The translations under genes were made by a program, and so were the position numbers. A stretch of DNA of 64,000 nucleotides. Origin: Rhododendron vialii (Eukaryota > Streptophyta > Magnoliopsida > Ericales > Ericaceae). The DNA lies in NCBI RefSeq assembly GCF_030253575.1, contig NC_080559.1, positions 27,678,501 through 27,742,500 on the forward strand. Reading direction: 5' to 3'. The notes beneath the pieces are model-generated. The model did no database searches, was not told the origin of the DNA, and was given only the letters and a program-made list of their open reading frames with translations. Shown one piece after another: positions 1-9,704 of the stretch; position 1 is the stretch's first letter, and each line of letters opens with the position of its first letter.

Positions 1-147
1 TGAGAGGGCCGAATGTGCATCATAATTTTCAATACTACGACCATTTGGAAATTTGACATCATAATCTACTTGAATACTAAGAACCTCATCGAACTTAGAA
101 TGGTAGTAATCATCAGTGAACTCTGTTTTAATTGCATAAAAAAACAT
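1..147 (-). CDS. possible partial reading frame at window edge, unknown
   Basis: An open frame on the minus strand starts at an ATG at 147-145 and runs off the window, giving about 49 residues. It includes the stretches TDDYHSKFDEVLSIQVDY and DVKFPNGRSIENYDAHSAL. An AG after a T-rich tract (near 134) could instead make it an internal exon starting with EFTDD. I do not recognise the family. It lies just outside the solo LTR, so it could be the end of a gene interrupted by that insertion. The support is only an open frame of plausible composition, so this is a weak call. Confidence 0.2.
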   Translation of the reverse strand, partial: MFFYAIKTEFTDDYYHSKFDEVLSIQVDYDVKFPNGRSIENYDAHSALS

Positions 148-757
148 GAAAATACATGGGATGACCAAATGATGTTTGAAACAAATTCTCAATTAACAAT
201 ACAATGGAAGCCAAAAACTGTAACGCCCCTAATTTTGGAAACATTAAAAGAACAATTTCATTGAAAATTAAATGGAGTCTAGCTCAATATTACATCATAA
301 CCCTAAACAAAAGTACTTTTATTCAAATAAGGGAGGAAACTAGGGTTCCTATCTACTACTCTGCCTCTTCCTCCATCTTGGCTAGCTCATCGGCTCCAAA
401 GGTTTCCAAGGTGTAGAGTTCACCCTCTTCGTCTATAAGATCTGACACATTATACAGGCGTCGCCGCCAATATAATATGTCAAGGCCACCAAAGGTAACA
501 CCGTGAGCTACAAAAGCTCAATAGAACAACTCATACCTACTAACCCCTTACTTACGAACAATCGATTATAAATTTAATGATTTTCCACATAGTTCATACA
601 TATTTGACAAAATGGTTAACAATAACACATCCTCATTCATTATCAAACTAACGTTGGTGTCCATTATTTTCCAAGTTTTTCCTACGCGACTCCTCGTAGA
701 CCGTGTCACCATTTTCCACATTTCATAACCATATCAACATTTCCAAAATCGTTTTTA

Positions 758-958
758 ACACGCCCAACCTCAGTTCCGCCATTCCGGTCTCCCGAGTATC
801 CTCACAATGGTTTCGCCGCACCGGGTTCCCATTGGCACACTTTGCATTGGCTCCTCTCCGCAGATAATCAAGCCACACACCCAACCTCAGTTCCAGTCTC
901 CCACGTATCCTTACAATGGTTCCGCCGCACCAGGTTCCCATTGGCACACAAAACACAC
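758..958. repeat. tandem duplication inside the LTR (U5 side)
   Basis: Two diverged copies, offset by about 117 bp, share CCCAACCTCAGTTCC, a CACAATGGTT/TACAATGGTT segment and GGTTCCCATTGGCACAC. The first starts near 758 and the second near 876. This is a local duplication in the untranslated part of the LTR and not a coding repeat. Confidence 0.7.
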
Positions 959-1891
959 ACCACACAATGGGCTACCACGTCCGGCCACATTGCGGTTTTC
1001 AAAACATTTCACCTTTCCAAAACACGCATTTTCATTAATCACACCCTAGGTGTCATGTTTCTAACTTTCTCGATTTCTGTATCTCATTTTCATGTAACGA
1101 TTCCGCGGTAGGACTTTTCTCATACGTAATCATGAATCATTCATTGTAATCTTGAAACTAAACTAGCAAGATCATCCAACTCTATATTACAAAACATGCT
1201 CAAATCACAACTTAAAGCATAACGTCACATGTACGAAAGCCTTTGGAATGAAAACCACTTATGCTTTACAACAAGACAAGTAATACAAACAATTCATAAC
1301 ACATGCTCATAACCATCTAAGGATCAAAATATGAATACTTTTATCTACGATAAAGTTTTATCTTTCGAAAACCGTTCTTTCTTCCTTTGTGGGAAATTCA
1401 AGACAACACATGTTTAGTAGAGTAAAAGTCGATTATTCCAACATGTTCATACTTCCATAAGCAAGAATAAGTTTACTAATTATCATGCATTTCAACATTT
1501 AAAGCAATAGATAACCTTATATACGGAGAATCTACTTACACTTCCAACATACGATTCTACGCTATACTTGGAGTTGGTGGACAAAGGAACTCTACCTTTC
1601 TTCTTGGCGGTAGTTGACGACTACAGAAAGTAAGTTGGTGTTTGGGCGGAGTAACTTCTTACGATTGGCTTCCGGTAGTTTCGAAAGAGAAAGGTTTCTC
1701 TCGAAACTTGATCTTGACTAAACTACTTAAACTTTTGGATTGAAAAGGTGTTTTAGGATGAGTTTCTTGAAGAACTTAGGAAGAACTTCAAGAACAAGAA
1801 AAAACTAAGCAAGAAGAAGTAAGAACACAAGTTTTCTTAGAGAGAGAAGTTGGAGGATGAAAGTGTGAGTTGAATGGTGAATGGGGGGGTG

Positions 1892-1901
1892 CTATTTATA
1901 G
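1892..1901 (-). promoter_or_regulatory. LTR TATA box
   Basis: On the minus strand this reads CTATAAATAG and is followed downstream by a CT- and A-rich leader. The context is typical of the U3/R border of Ty3 LTRs and supports the minus orientation of the solo LTR. Confidence 0.55.
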
Positions 1902-2324
1902 CAAAAACTTGAGCTCTCTCCCTCCCTCTCTTGGCCGGCCCTCTCTCTCTCTCTCCCATTCTCCCATGGATTTGTTCCATTGACTTGTCATTTCAGGCCT
2001 TTAATCAAGATCCTAGCCTTCCCTCACTTGTCAATCCAATTTTAGGCCAAATCCTAGGTTATTATGAAGGGTTTATGGCTTGTCTTGTCCTAGAAAGAGT
2101 TTACTTATAAGGAAGAACAAAATCATGGGCTAGGTTTATGACTAAAGTAGCCTAGAATGGGTTGGCATGTCATAAATAGACTTTAAGGCTATAAGATAAC
2201 TTGTGTAAGTGAACAAAAATACACCACACACTCCACCTCTCTCCCTATCTCTCGGCCTCCCACTCTTTCTCTCTCCCTCTCCCCCTCTCTCTCTCCCTCT
2301 CCCCTCTTGTACTACATATATATA

Positions 2325-2622
2325 CACTACAATTCTAATAAGGGCGTCCTCACAAATCATAACTTGCGGACGTCCTCTTCTGGCCGTTGGATGAGATCCC
2401 ACGGCCCTGATTTTAAAATGGCATCTCGCGGGTAAAATGAGGAATGGGTCGGGTAATATCCACACGCGGGTCATCCGGAAACCACACACGGGTCATAACC
2501 CCCCAAACTTCTACAGTACGCCTCATTCTACTCGTTTGAAAGAAGAGAGAAAAAAGAGAGGCGATTCAGAAACGAAGAACGAAGAACGGATCGAAGAACG
2601 AAGAACAACGGATCACTCCAGG

Positions 2623-2680
<58 letters not shown>

Positions 2681-3179
2681 CCCGTCTTCCCCCTTTCGTT
2701 CGTAACTCAACGCAAAAAAAATGACCCTCTGTATGTCTTTTTTCGCAGATCCGAACGAAGAACAAATCGAACGTGGGTACAGTAGTGAAGACGAAGACCC
2801 GACCTTCTTCGAGGTATCTCTCTCTTTCTCAATCAATTTGTTCAACCCCCAATTTTTAGGGGTTTTTTTTTTCGAAAATCTGGTTTTTTTTTTTTTTTCG
2901 AAAATCTGGTGTTTTTTTTTTCCGAAAATCTGGTGTTTTTTTTTTTTTTTTCCGTTTCTCTATGTGTGTGTGTGTGTGTTGTATTTTATTGTGTTAAATC
3001 AGTTTGAAAGAAAGAAGTGCAGGGTTCTTTATGGTAGATAGATGATCCTAAAAAGTGTTATGCTTAAGTTGACTATGAACCATTTTCTGAAACATATGAA
3101 GTTGCAGCACTGGTGCAAAAATTAACTCTATCTGAAGTTGTTGAGAACTTACAAAATCTACTAGATTTCGAAACTACTT
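2325..3179 (+). repeat. left terminal inverted repeat of the MULE
   Basis: It matches 8052-8900 in reverse complement. The main differences are microsatellite lengths: a (CT)n tract near 2625-2678 is longer here than its partner (about 8549-8572), and the T-runs at 2862-2952 differ. The TIR holds two consensus-like donor sites facing inward (CCAG then GTATCT near 2621, and CGAG then GTATCT near 2814) and an acceptor-like TTCGCAG near 2749. It therefore probably supplies a spliced 5' leader to the gene beginning at 3412. Confidence 0.9.
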
Positions 3180-3411
3180 GAAAACTACTTGAAGAGGTAC
3201 ATGCCTTAAAATTAACTGGGTTTGGATTTGTCTCTTGTTCGAGTTAGGGTTTCTTAAATCACCCAAAAAGAAAAAGTGTGCCCCATTTGATTTTACTGGA
3301 TTTTAGAGCTTGCAGATGAATCGAGGAAATTTTGTTCATTTTTGCATGCATGTTAAGTACTAAAATCTTGTTTCTTGTTTATTTGCTTATCAAGTTAATT
3401 TTTTTCTAAGA

Positions 3412-3780
3412 ATGGCAGAAAAAAGGTTCTATTATGTTGTTTTTGTTGGAAAAGTCCCGGGAATCTATGAAAGTTGGATAGCTTGTAGTGAACAAGTAAC
3501 TCGCTTCTCTGGGGCTGTGTTTAAAAAGTATCCCTCATTGGAAGAGGCAAATAATGTTTGGAGTGCATATGTTGAAGCTCATTCCAATGTGCAATTGCTG
3601 TCTCCTCAACTTGCTCAACTCCCGACCGATTATCCACCTTTGCTCGTACCTGTGCAAGCAAACATGGATCACCAAACTCCTTCCAACCAGCCCAAACATT
3701 GCATGTACATTGCAATGCTCTTTCTTGGAGCTGTAATAGGAATTTTAATTTTGTTGGTCACGATATATATTTTCTTTTAG
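3412..3780 (+). CDS. MULE-encoded RNase H1 N-terminal-domain protein with C-terminal membrane tail
   Basis: This is an intronless 122-residue protein. Residues about 4-50 (FYYVVFVGKVPGIYESW through FSGAVFKKYPSLEEANNVW) match the small RNase H1 N-terminal domain, which binds RNA/DNA hybrids in eukaryotic RNase H1 (Pfam's Cauli_VI family). No RNase H catalytic domain follows. Residues about 96-121 form a strongly hydrophobic segment ending three residues or fewer from the stop, like a tail anchor. It is the only clear gene reading inward from the left TIR, the position held by mudrB in MuDR. The start is the first ATG of the frame (AAGAATGGC). Its role is unknown; it may be an accessory transposition protein or a captured host fragment. 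Confidence 0.65.
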   Translation: MAEKRFYYVVFVGKVPGIYESWIACSEQVTRFSGAVFKKYPSLEEANNVWSAYVEAHSNVQLLSPQLAQLPTDYPPLLVPVQANMDHQTPSNQPKHCMYIAMLFLGAVIGILILLVTIYIFF

Positions 3781-4388
3781 TTGGTTTATGTAAAGCTTAA
3801 GTTGAACAAAATTTCAAGCTCGTGATGTGTACAAATTTGAAACTTGAGCAAGTGTTATTGCTTTATGAGTATGGTACACTGAATGTTTTTTGAACCACGC
3901 ATTGGCAGCACATGTGATACATTCTTGGTGCTTTGTGGTGTGTACAAATGAGCTTGTGTGACTCTAACTGCAGATTTGAAAATTTGGTGATAAGTTCGAA
4001 AATATTGTCCAGCAGTACCTTTTCTCTTTGCTACTGAGGGAGCAGAATTCATGTTCAGTTTTCGTCAAATGAGGGGCTCTGTGATCCTTTGGAGTTGGCA
4101 TATGTTGACAGGGGACAAAAACGAGAAGAAAATGGCAAAAGGAAATTGTATGGCCACACCAAGTGATATGGCCACAAGCTATTGTATTAGCCACTAAAAG
4201 TGACTCAAATATTGATTTGGTTTTCAAGGAAATTGGTATCCCAGATATTTCTTGCTCAGTGGTACTCCTTGTTTGTAAATAGGAATGGGTTGTGCAATCC
4301 TCCTTGCATAGTATCCGCAATTAGAGATAATCATATAGCAAAAACGTTTTTCATCACCACACAAATTTGAAGGAAAACGAGAAACACA

Positions 4389-4466
4389 ATGGTATAAAAA
4401 GAATCGATTCAAACAAATGGTATAAAAAGAATCGATTCAAACAAATGGTATAAAAAGAATTCATGA
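4389..4466. repeat. 28-bp tandem repeat, about 2.7 copies
   Basis: Copies beginning ATGGTATAAAAAGAATCGAT start at 4389, 4417 and 4445. The array lies inside the MULE, just downstream (minus sense) of the KOW-domain fragment. Confidence 0.85.
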
Positions 4467-4533
4467 ACAATAATATTCCACAGATATCACCAAAAAGGTA
4501 TAACAAAATAGCAACAAAGCCAAATCCCAACAC

Positions 4534-5162
4534 AATCAGACGGATCACTATAGCTTTCTTCCGTGCATCATCCATAGATACGACCTGAAAACCAGAAAAC
4601 AATCTACAACAGAGACCAGAAAATAATCTAGTAAAGAGCTCTGTCCAATGGACTTGTGCTAGATCCCCTTTATATTTCCCACTCTTCACCCGGACCCAAG
4701 TGCCCACTGAAACTGAAACTTCATTGTATTTGCTTCGCACAGAGAGGAAATGAGAAATTTCATTACTTGGGACTGGTGTCACCCGGCTCGAATATATAGA
4801 ACAGAGACCTTTGCATGCCTACATTTGAATTGACATGTTTCCACATTAGTTCACTCGCAGTAGCATCCCCAATAAGAGCAAAAATACTGGCATACCAAAA
4901 ACAAAGCTAAATATTTGCCATAACCAGAAACTAAAACGACGACAAAGAAGAAGAAAACCCCACATGCAATTAATGCAACCATACGTAACGAATCTTCCGC
5001 ATACGTAACGAAACCAGCACCTGGTCTGTAATGCTCTTCCATCATTTTTTCCAGTTCTTCCTCACTCATCTCCTCCTCTTTGGGGAAAAAGTAGAAACTG
5101 ATGGTCTTTTCCAAAATCATTTTTGCCTTCGTCAGTTGTTTTAAATTCATCTTCCAGGAAGC
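4534..5162 (-). pseudogene. captured KTF1/SPT5L-like fragment, with introns, NGN domain missing
   Basis: Three minus-strand exon-like blocks match the plant SPT5-like RdDM factor KTF1 (RDM3). Block 5162-4989 encodes FLEDEF, then FPKEEEMSEEELEKMMEE and YRPGAGFVTYAED. Block 4773-4654 encodes VPSNEISHFLSVRSK and GTWVRVKSGKYKGDLAQ (the KOW motif). Block 4584-4534 continues VVSMDDARKKAIVIRLI after a GT...TTTTCAG intron. A further acidic exon lies at 5551-5490. The NGN domain expected between the first two blocks is absent, and one extra base in the T-run at 5090-5086 breaks the frame before FPKEEE. Retained introns imply capture from genomic DNA. The AGO-binding WG/GW tail of KTF1 is not present. 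Identification rests on remembered family motifs. Confidence 0.75.
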
Positions 5163-7914
5163 CTTTATTCAATGGAGAAAAACAACAAACCAGTAAGCCA
5201 AGGTTCAGAGCATAATCACAAATAAATAAAGCAGTTCTACAACCCACGCAAAAAAAGAAAATAGCATTTCACCACAACGTTATCCAAAACCAACAAGATC
5301 AGAAGTTTCAGAATGACATCACAACAAAATCAGAAAACCCCACATGCAATGCAACCACAAAAGCCCCAACAGCAGTTCCAAACTGCTACACCAATCTATC
5401 CTGCAAGCCGAATAGGCAATATTATCAATAGAAGAAACAAAATAGATGTACCACAAAATCGTTTGAAGCATTTTATAATAAACACTTACAAGCATCGTCG
5501 TCGTCTTCGTCGTCGTCGTCTTCATCATTCAACTCAGCATTTTGCGAAGATCTAACAAAAAAAAAGAGGAATTAAAATGCAAACAATGAAATAATTAAAT
5601 TTAGATTACAAATATTGAACACATACGTGCTGAGAAGTTTTGGACAATTTCTTTTGTCGTGCGATTGCCCTGTTAACCCACAACCATGACAACGCCTAGC
5701 TTTCTTGGCAGCCTTTTTTTTCCCTCCCTTGAGTCGTTTACCACAACCCTTAGCCCTCACTTGAAGCGGTTCTTTCAAACCATGATCACAAATAATCGAC
5801 ACTTGGATAGCACTCCCTTCACCATCTTCGCTTACTTTTTTCATGTCACACAACTTCTTTTGACCCGAACTCAAAAGTTCTTCCACAAATTGTGTTCCGT
5901 CCTCAGATACTACGGCCTCATCAATTAAAGTAGAAGCAAGTTGGAAGAGTCTATTTCGCCGCTCTAACAAAGGCGTGTCACATATTTGTTTCATGCCTGA
6001 ACTCAAGTCATCTCTAACTCGCATAGCCTTCGCTGATTTTGTCCACCTCCACAAGATGTATTCATTAGGCAAATCTTCTATTTGCATTCTAGAAAAGTAA
6101 GCCAAGATGTGCCGACAAGGAATTCCGGCACACTCAAACATCTTACAACTACAACGGACATGGTTTGACGACTTATCTACCACAACTTCATGAACCCTCG
6201 AACCACTCCCCTTTATCCTATGAACGGCATACACAACCCGATGTTCGTCCTCATTTGTTGCCATCACTTTATAAGCAGTATTTTGAAAGAGCTCATCTTG
6301 AAACATGTAAAATATCTCAAATGTATACAATTCACTCATTGTCGACTCCATGGGGTACATAGATTTCAAGTTGGGCCTCTCATTGATGTCTTTATGATCC
6401 CTATCCAACTCATTATGGCGTATACGTGCAAGTGCCCTCCCAAAACGCGTCACAAAGTCCAACAATGAATTTTCTTTAGACACATACCTCTTGAAGAATG
6501 AATGAGTAATTTCGGCTCTTTGACTACTAGTCATGTGGGCAGAAAAAATGTGTCTCACGTATGCAGGAACCCATCTCTCACGAATTTCGTACAAGTTTTG
6601 TAACCAATCATTGCCGGATAAGTTAGCTTTATTTATCACCTCTACCCATCCAGCCTCGAATTGTTCAGGGGTCTCGGAATTCCATATACAATTCTTAAAC
6701 TCCTCATAATATTCTTTGTAGGACAACGCACTTAATTTTTCTGAAAACTTATTCGTAATGTGCCACATGCAATACCTATGATGCGTATTCGGAAGAGCAA
6801 TACCAATTGCTTTTGTCATTGCGGGATCCTGATCAGTTATGATCATTTTGGGAGGGCCTGCGGGCATTGCTTTCAACCATTCCTTGAAAAGCCACTCAAA
6901 AGTCTCAGCTGTTTCATCACATAAAAATGCACACCCAAAAAGAGTAGTCTGCCTATGGTGATTAACCCCTAAAATCGGTGCGAAAATCATAGAATAACGG
7001 TTAGTGTTATACGTAGTATCAAACACCACAACGTCCCCAAAATACTGGTATGACTTTCTAGCGGTTGCATCTGCCCAAAAACAATTTGTCATCCTCCCCT
7101 CATCATCTTTCTCTATTGTATAAGTAAAACCGTCATTCTTTACTTTTTCAGTCTCAAAGTACTCGTACAACATATTGGCGTCATGTCCGTCTACCGTTTT
7201 CTTCATATCCCTTTTATAATTATAAAGATCTTGTTGTGAGCATCCAACATTTTGAAGACCTCCCGATTCCAACTCAAATAGAGTCATTTGTTGACATGTT
7301 GGCACATTTGCTGCTGAAAGTTGTTCTATTAAAGCTTTTTTGGCAGCGGACACTTTGCGATGGGATCGGAGCAAATGCACCCTTCTCGGAGACGTAAGTG
7401 CGTGATTATGACTTTCGAAAAATTGGGAGACAACGTACTTTTCCCCCTTCCTCACAACAGCTAATTTTGCACGACAATTCTCTCTAGTTAGCCCCCGACG
7501 CCGTTTCTTTGGTTGAGTACTTTTTTGGACCCTCAACCCTTGTTTGAAACAACAAAACTCCTTCCTAACGATTACATGGTCTGAATTCTTTCTACTAGTA
7601 TGTGCTCGGGTACTAAATCCACCTTCTTTACCATAACGGTTGTAAAATTTCCGAACGTTCTCTAAACTGTCAAACTCTTGGTTAATTTTTGGTATGAGCT
7701 CATTCTTGACTTGGGGAGTGTAAAGTAATTGTGAAGAATTAGCAGATGACAGCACACTACAATCCAAGAGACAAAATAATAACAATTGATCAATTTCGTA
7801 TAATTTTTTAACCCTAATTTTTTAACCCAACGACAGAGGGAGAGAGACAGACCTTGGTTGGTGGACGGTCGGTGGTGGTATGACACTTTCTTCTTCTTGT
7901 CGATTGCTCTCCAT
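5062..7914 (-). CDS. FAR1/MULE-type transposase, predicted C-terminal fusion to KTF1-like exons
   Basis: The predicted exons are 7914-7853, 7756-5627, 5551-5490 and 5162-5062. All junctions are GT-AG and in phase, giving 784 residues. The protein starts MESNRQEEESV. A FAR1 DNA-binding region spans about 49-141. The MULE catalytic core has FDTTY (Asp about 267), TDQDP (Asp about 329) and YCMWH, with the expected later acidic residue probably in the AEITHSFF region. A SWIM zinc finger CSCKMFECAGIPCRH follows, then a basic linker and a zinc knuckle CHGCGLTGQSHDKRNC. The core is complete, so it could be active. After CPKLLST the frame splices to an acidic NDEDDDDEDDDD segment and FLEDEF..., both KTF1-like, ending at a frameshift-induced stop. 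Without the last splice the protein would end near 5572. Confidence 0.8.
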
Positions 7915-8051
7915 ATCTAGTCGGGGAAAAAAAATATAAATGAACCTTCTTTCTTTTCAAACTTGTTCAACACAATAAAATACAACACGCACAGGAAAAA
8001 AATAAAACAATTTCAAATCCAATAAAAAAATCTGATTTTTTCAAACATATG

Positions 8052-8900
8052 AAGTAGTTTCGAAATCTAGTAGATTTTGTAAGTTCTCAACAACTTCAGA
8101 TAGAGTTAATTTTTGCACCAGTGCTGCAACTTCATATGTTTCAGAAAATGGTTCATAGTCAACTTAAGCATAACACTTTTTAGGATCATCTATCTACCAT
8201 AAAGAACCCTGCACTTCTTTCTTTCAAACTGATTTAACACAATAAAATACAACACACACACACACACAGAGAAACGGGAAAAAAAAAAAACACCAGATTT
8301 TCGGAAAAAAAAAACACCAGATTTTCGAAAAAAAAAAAAAAAACCAGATTTTCGAAAAAAAAAACCCCTAAAAATTGGGGGTTGAACAAATTGATTGAGA
8401 AAGAGAGAGATACCTCGAAGAAGGTCGGGTCTTCGTCTTCACTACTGTACCCACGTTCGATTTGCTCTTCGTTCGGATCTGCGAAAAAAGACATACAGAG
8501 GGTCATTTTTTTTGCGTTGAGTTACGAACGAAAGGGGGAAGACGGGGGGAGAGAGAGAGAGAGAGAGAGAGAGATACCTGGAGTGATCCGTTGTTCTTCG
8601 TTCTTCGATCTCCGTTCTTCGATCCGTTCTTCGATCCGTTCTTCGTTCTTCGTTTCTGAATCGCCTCTCTTTTTTCTCTCTTCTTTCAAACGAGTAGAAT
8701 GAGGCGTACTGTAGAAGTTTGGGGGGTTATGACCCGTGTGTGGTTTCCGGATGACCCGCGTGTGGATATTACCCGACCCATTCCTCATTTTACCCGCGAG
8801 ATGCCATTTTAAAATCAGGGCCGTGGGATCTCATCCAACGGCCAGAAGAGGACGTCCGCAAGTTATGATTTGTGAGGACGCCCTTATTAGAATTGTAGTG
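8052..8900 (-). repeat. right terminal inverted repeat of the MULE
   Basis: This is the reverse complement of 2325-3179. Read inward on the minus strand it would supply the promoter and spliced leader of the transposase, whose ATG lies 138 bp inside it. The CT tract here is shorter than in the left copy. Confidence 0.9.
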
Positions 8901-9704
8901 TATATATATATATATACACACACATATATGGTTATCTATGAGAAAAAAATAAATAGTTTTAGGTCTAGGTAGTCTTAAGTCTATTTGGAAGAGAAAAAGT
9001 CATGGGGAGTTTTCAAGTGACTACTCAATGGAGGAAATTTCCTAGAAAGTGTACTTATGCAAGTATAGGCTTATATAGGCATGCTAACATAGCTTATGAA
9101 GTACATATATACATATATATGAGTATATATGTGTGTCTAGGAAAGTAACTCTAGGATAATTAGGTTTTAAGGCTATACCTTAGGTTTGCATGCATGACAT
9201 GCATAAAGATGGCCACCTTTGGAAGCAACATGATGGCTATGACTTGTCTAGTCAAAGTTATATATATATATATATATATATATTGGCAAGTCAAATGGCC
9301 AATAACCAAGGGATAATAATTTTTCTAGCATTTATTAACCAATGGTTAAAAAGGTAAATGATGGTAGATATGGGTTTGAATGACCATTCATGGGGTATAA
9401 TGATTACCCCTAAAGGTCTAAGGGTTCAATTAGGTTTGGGAGAGGTTCATAAGGTTAAAAAAGTCCAATTAGGGTTAGGGACATGTAACTAGGTGAATTG
9501 GTAGCCCGGTTCCTCCAACTAATCGGTTGGAAACTAACTTTATTAGCCATGTAGGGTGTTTAATCAAGAATTGAATTTTTAAAGGACTAAAATCTAATTA
9601 TGATGGATTATAAGAATTAAAAAGAAATATTAAAAGTAATATCGAGTAATTATAAAGAAATAATGAAATTTTTATTCATTAAAAATTAGAGTCGTTACAA
9701 AAAC

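Larger units (their letters stand above)
2325..8900. mobile_element. 6.6-kb autonomous-type Mutator-like element (MULE) with long TIRs
   Basis: Two inverted copies of about 850 bp (2325-3179 and 8052-8900) bound the element; the outer end is CACTACAATTCTAATAAGGG on both sides. The insertion site is a TA-rich run, so the expected 9-10 bp target duplication cannot be delimited (both flanks are ATATAT-like). Inside are two convergent genes: a small + gene beginning at 3412 and a minus-strand FAR1-type MULE transposase (ATG at 7914). KTF1/SPT5L-like fragments lie between them. The layout resembles maize MuDR, where each TIR drives an inward gene. The transposase frame is intact, so the element may be young or recently active. 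Confidence 0.9.
219..9699 (-). mobile_element. solo LTR of a Ty3/gypsy-like retrotransposon, interrupted by a MULE
   Basis: The element begins TGTAACGCCCC at 219 and ends GTCGTTACA at 9699, the inverted-end structure of many plant Ty3 LTRs. A perfect 5-bp target duplication AAAAC flanks it (214-218 and 9700-9704). Removing the nested MULE leaves about 2.9 kb with no gag-pol coding capacity, so it reads as a solo LTR. On the minus strand a TATA box lies at 1901-1892, followed by a pyrimidine-rich leader. That puts U3 in 9699 to about 1900 and R-U5 in about 1870 to 219. A short non-autonomous element cannot be fully excluded. Confidence 0.75.

Noticed and set aside
723-1111. Overlapping open frames with repeated peptides in the LTR
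   Set aside because: The repetition comes from a noncoding tandem duplication in U5. No gag or pol motif is present.
2209-2394. Ser/Pro/Leu-rich open frames over CT-rich DNA
   Set aside because: Low-complexity microsatellite translation with no family features; many similar frames occur over (CT)n and (GA)n tracts.
2721-3041. Open frame inside the left TIR (and its mirror 8506-8234) starting MTLCMSFFADPNEEQ
   Set aside because: It crosses predicted splice sites and poly-T runs, and both copies are simply the two TIRs. I treat it as leader and intron sequence, not a protein.
4224-4320. Minus-strand frames between the RNase H1-N gene and the KOW fragment
   Set aside because: No similarity to KTF1, MULE or any family I recognise, and no convincing splice context.
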